Assembly: GCA_021527695.1 (NCBI GenBank)
Contig: JAKFAO010000007.1
Span: 1-64,000 of the forward strand
Direction of reading: 5' to 3'
Source of the DNA: Naematelia aurantialba
Lineage: Eukaryota; Basidiomycota; Tremellomycetes; Tremellales; Naemateliaceae
DNA: 64,000 nucleotides
Part shown: in pieces, positions 58,827-64,000 of the stretch
Position numbering within the stretch: position 1 is the first letter of the stretch
Layout of the letters: each line of letters opens with the position of its first letter
Program-made: the position numbers and the translations under genes
The notes under the pieces: generated by a model
Seen by the model: the letters and a program-made list of their open reading frames with translations, nothing else
What the model was told of the DNA's origin: nothing
Databases searched by the model: none

Positions 58827-61447
58827 TTATAGCTTGGGCAGATACGGCGGCCTGTTGGCTCCCACCCACGGTCCGGCCGGCCCACACATCTCAGGCTTGA
58901 GCTCGGCGATCTTGGTGGCGCCTGCGTTGCGCATCGTGTTGGTGATCTCCTCATGGATGACTGGGCGTGTCAGCCTTGCCATCTCGAACGTCCAGCACGA
59001 AGAATGGGAACAGGCGGACCTATCAGAAAGGGAGCAACTATGCAGAAAGGGAGGAATCATGCAGACAGGGAGGAATCATGCAGAAAGGGGGAAGAATGCA
59101 AAAGTCTGAAAGATACATGCACTCACTCTCGCACAGGCGTTCGACGCCTTCCTGCCCGTGCGTGCCGTTTGCATACAGAAACGGCCGTCCCATGCCCACT
59201 GCTTTGGCGCCAAGGGCAAGCGCCTTGACCACGTCGGCGCCGGTCTTGACGCCCCCGTCAATGAGGACGTCGATCTTGTCGAACAGGTCGGGGCGCAGGC
59301 ACCGCAGTTCGTACAAGACGTCGATGGGTGCTGGCGCGCTGGACAAGTCAGCGACACGCTTGGATGGGGTCGTGGTGTGACTGAATGTGGATCGTGGGTA
59401 TGCTTGGATTTGGATCGTGGTGTACTTGAATGGGGATCGTGGGTGTGCTTGAAGTTGGGACCGAGGTGGACTCACTAGTCACATGACCGCCCGCCATGAT
59501 TTGACTGCGGATCAGTCAGCGTGAGGACTGCAAAGAACACGCTCAGCAGACTCACGATCAACACCCCCTGCACACCCTTCTGTACGCACAACTCGACGTC
59601 CTCGACACTCTGCACTCCTTTTACGATGATCGGTACGCTGATAAATTTCTGGCCCCACATCAGTCCTTTGCGTGCCCGAGCGTCACGAGATGCTCACGCG
59701 GATAAAGTCGATATCGGCCCAGTCGAGATTCCGATCTTGGTATCCGCCTATTGCCTGACTGACTCCTAGTGGGGCTGTAGACTTCGGTGCGCTCGGGTCT
59801 TTTATGGGCGCCTGTGCCAATCAGCTGACCAGCTGCATCGCGGACACACACGGTCGACTGACCTCTACGCTGTTCTTTGCTCGTACGTCCAACGTCCGCT
59901 TTGACTGCCACGCCACGTCGACGGTGAACATGACCGCGGCCGGTTTGAGTTTCTCCACCTTCTGCAGCAACACTTCGGACGCTTTCCGATCTTTGTTCAG
60001 ATAAATCTCGCAACATGAGCTGGAGCTGAAGCTACACAGACCCGCAAGTCGGCCAATGGAGTGGAGACTCACTTGGTAGATGACTTTCTGCCCCTCCTTG
60101 CGTGCCTCCATAATCTCATCCAGCGAGCAACTGGCATTCGCAGAGATGGCCTGGACGATACCCATCGCGCCCGCTGCCTTGGTCAGGTTGACCTCCCCCA
60201 GCGGGTGGCCCAGCTTGGCCATGGCGGCAGGGGAGATGAACACTGGCATCTCGGTCTCAATACCGACGAACGACGTCTTGGTGTCGCCGTCGCCTACTTT
60301 CCGCAGGATCCGAGGACGCAGAAAGTAGCGGCGATAGGCGTCGGAATTCTCATGGAATGCTGCCGCGGCTCAGCTTATGTGCCCACAGAAAAGATGCGGC
60401 TTACTGTATTCAGAGTCGGCTATTCGGGGCATCAGCAAGTCCCTTGCATGTCGCCACACAGCAAGCGACGATGCCCTCTCGCCCGCCACTCACCAGCACT
60501 TCGATAATACGCCCACGCCGTCCCGCTCAGGACCTTTTCCCCCCACTCCTCAAAGTCGCGCACGAGCAGCATGTTGTCCACGGGCGGCAAGGCCTTGCGG
60601 GCCTCTTCTACCCGCTTCTCCTCGGCTGTTGGCTCCTCATTGGAGAGGTCGGGCATCGTCGTCGGGTCGACGGGACCGAGGTGCTGTTCAGGATCGAGAA
60701 TGTCGAGGGCGTCGGGGGGATGCAGCGGTTTGAATATCCGTCTGCATACCACGGTTAGCAATACGTCCACTTGTGTGTGAGAGTACGGTCCGAGGTGGGC
60801 ACTCACGTAGCGTCTTTGCCAGCGTTGTTGAGGATGATGCCTGCTCCGCCTGGATGTTGATCGAGGAAATCTGTCACGTCGTAGACCTTCCCCTGGAGGT
60901 GTGAGCCTGGTTATATGCAAAGCTACACGTGGCCTCGGCTGTTGGCCAGTGCACGCTTCCGCTCTCGTGTTCCGAGGTGACTAGCCAACTCACCTCGATG
61001 ATGACCCAGCAATCGCCCCGCTTGTTGTGCTTCTGCACCTCCTCAAAGCTGATGAGTTTCTGCCCAGACGCCTGCTTCGTTCCCGGCAGAGGATCTGTTT
61101 TTGACACTGTCCCGTCTTCCAGCCGCACCGGGTTATACAGTGCCGACGCAACTAGGTAGGTCTAGACTCACTGTCAGCTCAGCTCGGAGCGCATGGGCAG
61201 GGCGGGGCGGAGCATGAAGATCTGCGCAGAGAGGACTTGCACAGCTCCAGGGGGGGGGGGAAAGGAGGCTTCGTGTGGTCCAGCAGAAGATGAGCACACG
61301 TACCGCAGTCAGCACTGAGCCCGCAATGACAGATGTCGCTCGACCAGGCCGCGAGGACGTTGTGGCATATTGCCGCGATCGAGCAGCTAGCCGACTGGCC
61401 GCCCAAGGGAGATTGGAAAGCTGTTGAGAGATCCGAAAGCGGGACAT
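58827..61447 (-). CDS. CYB2: L-lactate dehydrogenase, flavocytochrome b2
   Basis: FMN- and heme-containing lactate:cytochrome c oxidoreductase of the mitochondrial intermembrane space. The start at 61447 gives a basic presequence ([19 protein letters not shown]) followed by a sorting helix ([19 protein letters not shown]), split by an intron. The cytochrome b5-like domain has [19 protein letters not shown] and the heme ligand motif [11 protein letters not shown]. The FMN barrel has [76 protein letters not shown] and [19 protein letters not shown]. It ends [11 protein letters not shown] and LPKL (stop TAA 58827-58829). Two of its introns carry tandem repeats. Confidence 0.93.
59024..59098. repeat. 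19-bp minisatellite, about four copies, in a CYB2 intron
   Basis: Units related to CAGAAAGGGAGGAATCATG at 59024, 59043, 59062 and 59081, with one to several mismatches; the last is 18 bp. They lie between the exon ending in GVERLCE and the exon starting near RPVIHEE. Confidence 0.9.
59360..59448. repeat. 22-bp minisatellite, four copies, in a CYB2 intron
   Basis: Diverged units at 59360, 59382, 59404 and 59426, sharing the core TTGGAT or TGAAT, then GGATCGTGG. They lie in the intron before the exon that begins [11 protein letters not shown]. Confidence 0.85.
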
Positions 61448-62624
61448 GGCTAGGTGTGCACACAGAGGCGCAGATTCGAGCGCTGTGGGCAGGACAAGCA
61501 ACCATGCAGCGGTATAAGAGGGCGAGCCCGTCGAAAATGTTGCCGAGGTCCAACCATCTCTCGCGGTAATCAACTCCGGCGCAACGGTCCGGGAAGCCGG
61601 TGGGGTCTCCAAGTATTAGGCGTGTTAAAACCAGGTGCCTATCTAGCACGCCTTCTTCTAGTTTCGTGAGCACGGGGCGCAGTGGGAATCGCAGCTTTTT
61701 GCCACCCAAACGATCGTGACTGCCCCCCCCGATCTTGCAACAGCGGGCCATGATCGCGAGACACATGTCTATGCAGTTCCAAGTGACCGTTTGGAGACAC
61801 ATGCACTCGTTCTGGAATCCTCGACAGATGTACTGCTGCCTCTTCCCTCGCCAACAACACACCTGCATGATCGTCGGCTGGAACCTGTCATGCCGAGACA
61901 ATGGCATTGGGAGTCTCGGGAACGGCGCAGCGGCCTTTGCGAGGCGTAGAGGGACGTGTCTCGAGTTTATCCCATGCATTGTGTTGCGCCGACTGGCCAA
62001 TGCAATCCGGTATCGGGAAGTCGGATGCATTCCATCATCGGATGCATTCGAGATGTCTCTCTCTCGCAGTGATCTGCGCCTAATCCCCCCTCTCACCTCA
62101 CCGCGCCATCTCCTAAAACCGCCACCTCGCGCAGACCTCGAAATCGACGCTCGGATCGTCTTTCTTTCTCTGCATTAGCAGGGATCCTTTTTGGCCAGTG
62201 TCCCCTCTTGTGGCCTTCCATGCATTGGAGAAATACTCTCTTGTGCTGCCACTTGCACTGTTGAAACCTTGTACATCTCCTCGTATGCATAGAGAGACAG
62301 AGACTCTGTTTGGCTAAAACAAAAACACACAATCAACACTCCGCCCGATCTGGTTTGCCTTTTTCTCGCCCGTCATTTTTCCTTGTGCCCCTCCTCGGAT
62401 CGCATCGTCGATTTTTTTTGCTAGAATCAAACCTGCCATGTCCTGCATTGGCGTTTCTCACATTCATCCTGCTGCTCGACAGCACTCGCCAGCCATCCCA
62501 ACACACTCGCACGCTGTCACTCGAGTCGCAACGTTGACCCGCATCGGTCCGGGGGCAACCGATCGGGCGGTCCTGGCGTAAGAGCCCATTTCTCATTCCC
62601 ACTTGCCCGATCGATCCAGCGATC
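61448..62624. promoter_or_regulatory. Long divergent promoter region of CYB2 and the RING-finger gene
   Basis: 1177 bp, the largest gene-free stretch after the subtelomere. It contains a CCAAT box (61997-62001), two copies of TCGGATGCATTC (62021-62032 and 62038-62049), and a T/C-rich leader from about 62340 to the RING gene start. CCAAT boxes commonly serve the HAP complex at respiratory genes, which would suit CYB2. A 300-codon minus-strand frame here (61179-62096) overlaps the CYB2 5' end and has no recognisable content. Confidence 0.4.
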
Positions 62625-64000
62625 ATGTCCGCCCCCGCCTCTTCCCCGTCGACCGGCGCTCGACACGGCTCGTCTCCCCCTCCTTATTCTCGCTCTTCTT
62701 CAGAAGCGACAGACAGCAGCGTCAGCATTCCTCACATGTCGGGCGCAGATCCACCCACTGTCGACTCATCATCCGCCGGATTTACTGGATCATCAACACC
62801 CATCCACCCCCAGTACCCCTCATCTTCCCCCTCGACATCTTCTTCCGCAGCGTACGATCCCTCGACCGCTCCCACGACGCCAGCTCTGGACGGTCCAAGA
62901 ACCTGGCGACATACCCCCAACGTCCCTCCTTACATGGCTCAACGTCGTTCAAGACGAATCGCCTTGGATAATGAGGAGCAGGAGCGGAATCGCTGGTTGT
63001 CAGAGGACGAGGGGCTCGAGGGCGTACCCAGGGCCACCCGGCGCAGGAGGCGCAGGCGACATGGAAGCGCTGATCGGCCACCCGGTCCTCCTGGCTCCGG
63101 AAATGAACCAGGCCCTGGACCCTCGTCACAATCAGCATCCACAGCTCGGGTCAAGGCGACACGGCGTGCTCATTCAGACAAGGTGGTGAGACCGGTCAAT
63201 CGGAGAACCCGTTCGTTTGACCAGCCTGCAGCAGGACCTTCGACACATGCAGAATCACCTCCAGAGTCGGCAGTCGGTGCCGCGCCACCTCGCATTGAGG
63301 ATCTATTGTCTTCCGTCAACAGCGTGGTCGGCCTTGGCGTGTCTACCAACGAGGCTGGCTCGTCAAGGCGCAGGATCGAGCAACCCAAGGAGATCGGTGT
63401 TGTGCCCGATTTCATCGACGGTCATAGCGACGATGGCATCGGCAGCGTCAGTTTCCCATCGAGTGGCATCAATGCGAATCTCGGCATGTCAAACACCAGC
63501 TCGCGGGAATCTCAGCGGGAACTGGTTGACAAACTGCGCCGGGCGTTGGGCTGGTGAGTGTATCGCTTCGGGCGCCCTGCTGACTCGTTCAGTGCCCTCT
63601 GTCCCCCGCGAGCTGGCACGGCCCCTCCCCTCCATCAACCCATCACTCTTCCCTGCGGCCACACTCTGTCTGCAGAACACATTTCGATTCCAGCCCCTCC
63701 CCGCATCGTGCCCGCCTCTAGTGCTCCTCATGACGTATTTGCCGCCGAGCAAAAACAGCATCAGGCGCGATTAGCTCTCTGGTGCGGTGTCATGTGTCCG
63801 ATCCCAACTTGCAAGCGGTACTCACCCAGCGCCTCCGTCGAGATCTATTCCGATATACCCACTGTCGACATCTTTCTGCCAGACTCACAGTCGACAGGCG
63901 GTGAAGCCATACGGGCTGCGACCCTCCCATCCGGTGTGACTTACTATCCGTCTGCACTGCCTCCTCCCCCTCCTGCTTATACCCTTGAAGCGACCGCCAG
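62625..64000 (+). CDS. RING-type zinc finger protein, 5' part only
   Basis: Runs off the right edge. The start at 62625 gives MSAPASSPSTGARHG. The first ~310 residues are disordered: Ser/Pro/Thr-rich, with a run of Arg (about residue 138) and RRTRSFDQPAAGPS. The end of exon 1, VDKLRRALG, joins after a 39-bp intron (63554-63592) to CALCPPRAG and LPCGHTLSAEHI. That is the first half of a RING-like zinc site (C-X2-C, then C-G-H). Downstream in frame, LALWCGVMCPIPTCKRYSP supplies further Cys pairs. The long spacer between the halves is unusual, and the rest of the gene lies outside. An E3 ubiquitin ligase is the usual role, not proven here. Confidence 0.72.

Noticed and set aside
61179..62096. 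305-codon minus-strand ORF
   Set aside because: It covers the CYB2 first intron and promoter in another frame, has no domain content, and conflicts with the well-supported CYB2 presequence.

Overview
The window is the left end of a fungal chromosome. It opens with about 124 bp of (CCCCCTAA)n, which is TTAGGGGG on the other strand. Genes are split by many short introns of about 35-50 bp with CTAAC/CTGAC branch sites, intergenic gaps are short, and protein families are those of basidiomycete yeasts. Together this suggests a tremellomycete (Cryptococcus, Kwoniella or Trichosporon-like). The species is not identified. Exon joins below were made by hand from splice signals, reading frame and family conservation.

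Layout. 1-1281: telomere and decayed subtelomere with an OTU-protease fragment. 1282-26500: accessory metabolic region built of small modules. (a) Zn2Cys6 regulator, flavin reductase, gentisate 1,2-dioxygenase and fumarylpyruvate hydrolase form a gentisate-pathway module. (b) GH1 beta-glucosidase, a DUF1593/Sde182-like protein, a sugar transporter and a second Zn2Cys6 regulator form a beta-glucoside module. (c) A membrane-anchored amidohydrolase is divergent from an anion:cation-symporter-type permease, with two opposed GATA sites between them. (d) An AMMECR1 protein is divergent from a DHA2-type MFS exporter.

26774-64000: mostly conserved cell-biology genes. These are the mitochondrial calcium uniporter MCU, HID1, intracellular beta-mannosidase, AIF/AMID-like oxidoreductase, an SH3 single-pass membrane protein, an RKM5-like methyltransferase, a Zn2Cys6 regulator, RVB1, mitochondrial bL34, a GBD/FH3 protein, SF3A1, another Zn2Cys6 regulator, EMC10, cytochrome b2 (CYB2) and the 5' part of a RING-finger gene cut by the right edge.

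The most unusual features are four. The telomere repeat abuts a truncated OTU frame. Catabolic modules are stacked next to the telomere. There is a non-canonical GC-AG intron in the fumarylpyruvate hydrolase gene, and possibly another inside a zinc cluster. Two adjacent genes (EMC10, CYB2) have introns swollen by minisatellites. No tRNA, rRNA, CRISPR or intact transposon was seen.
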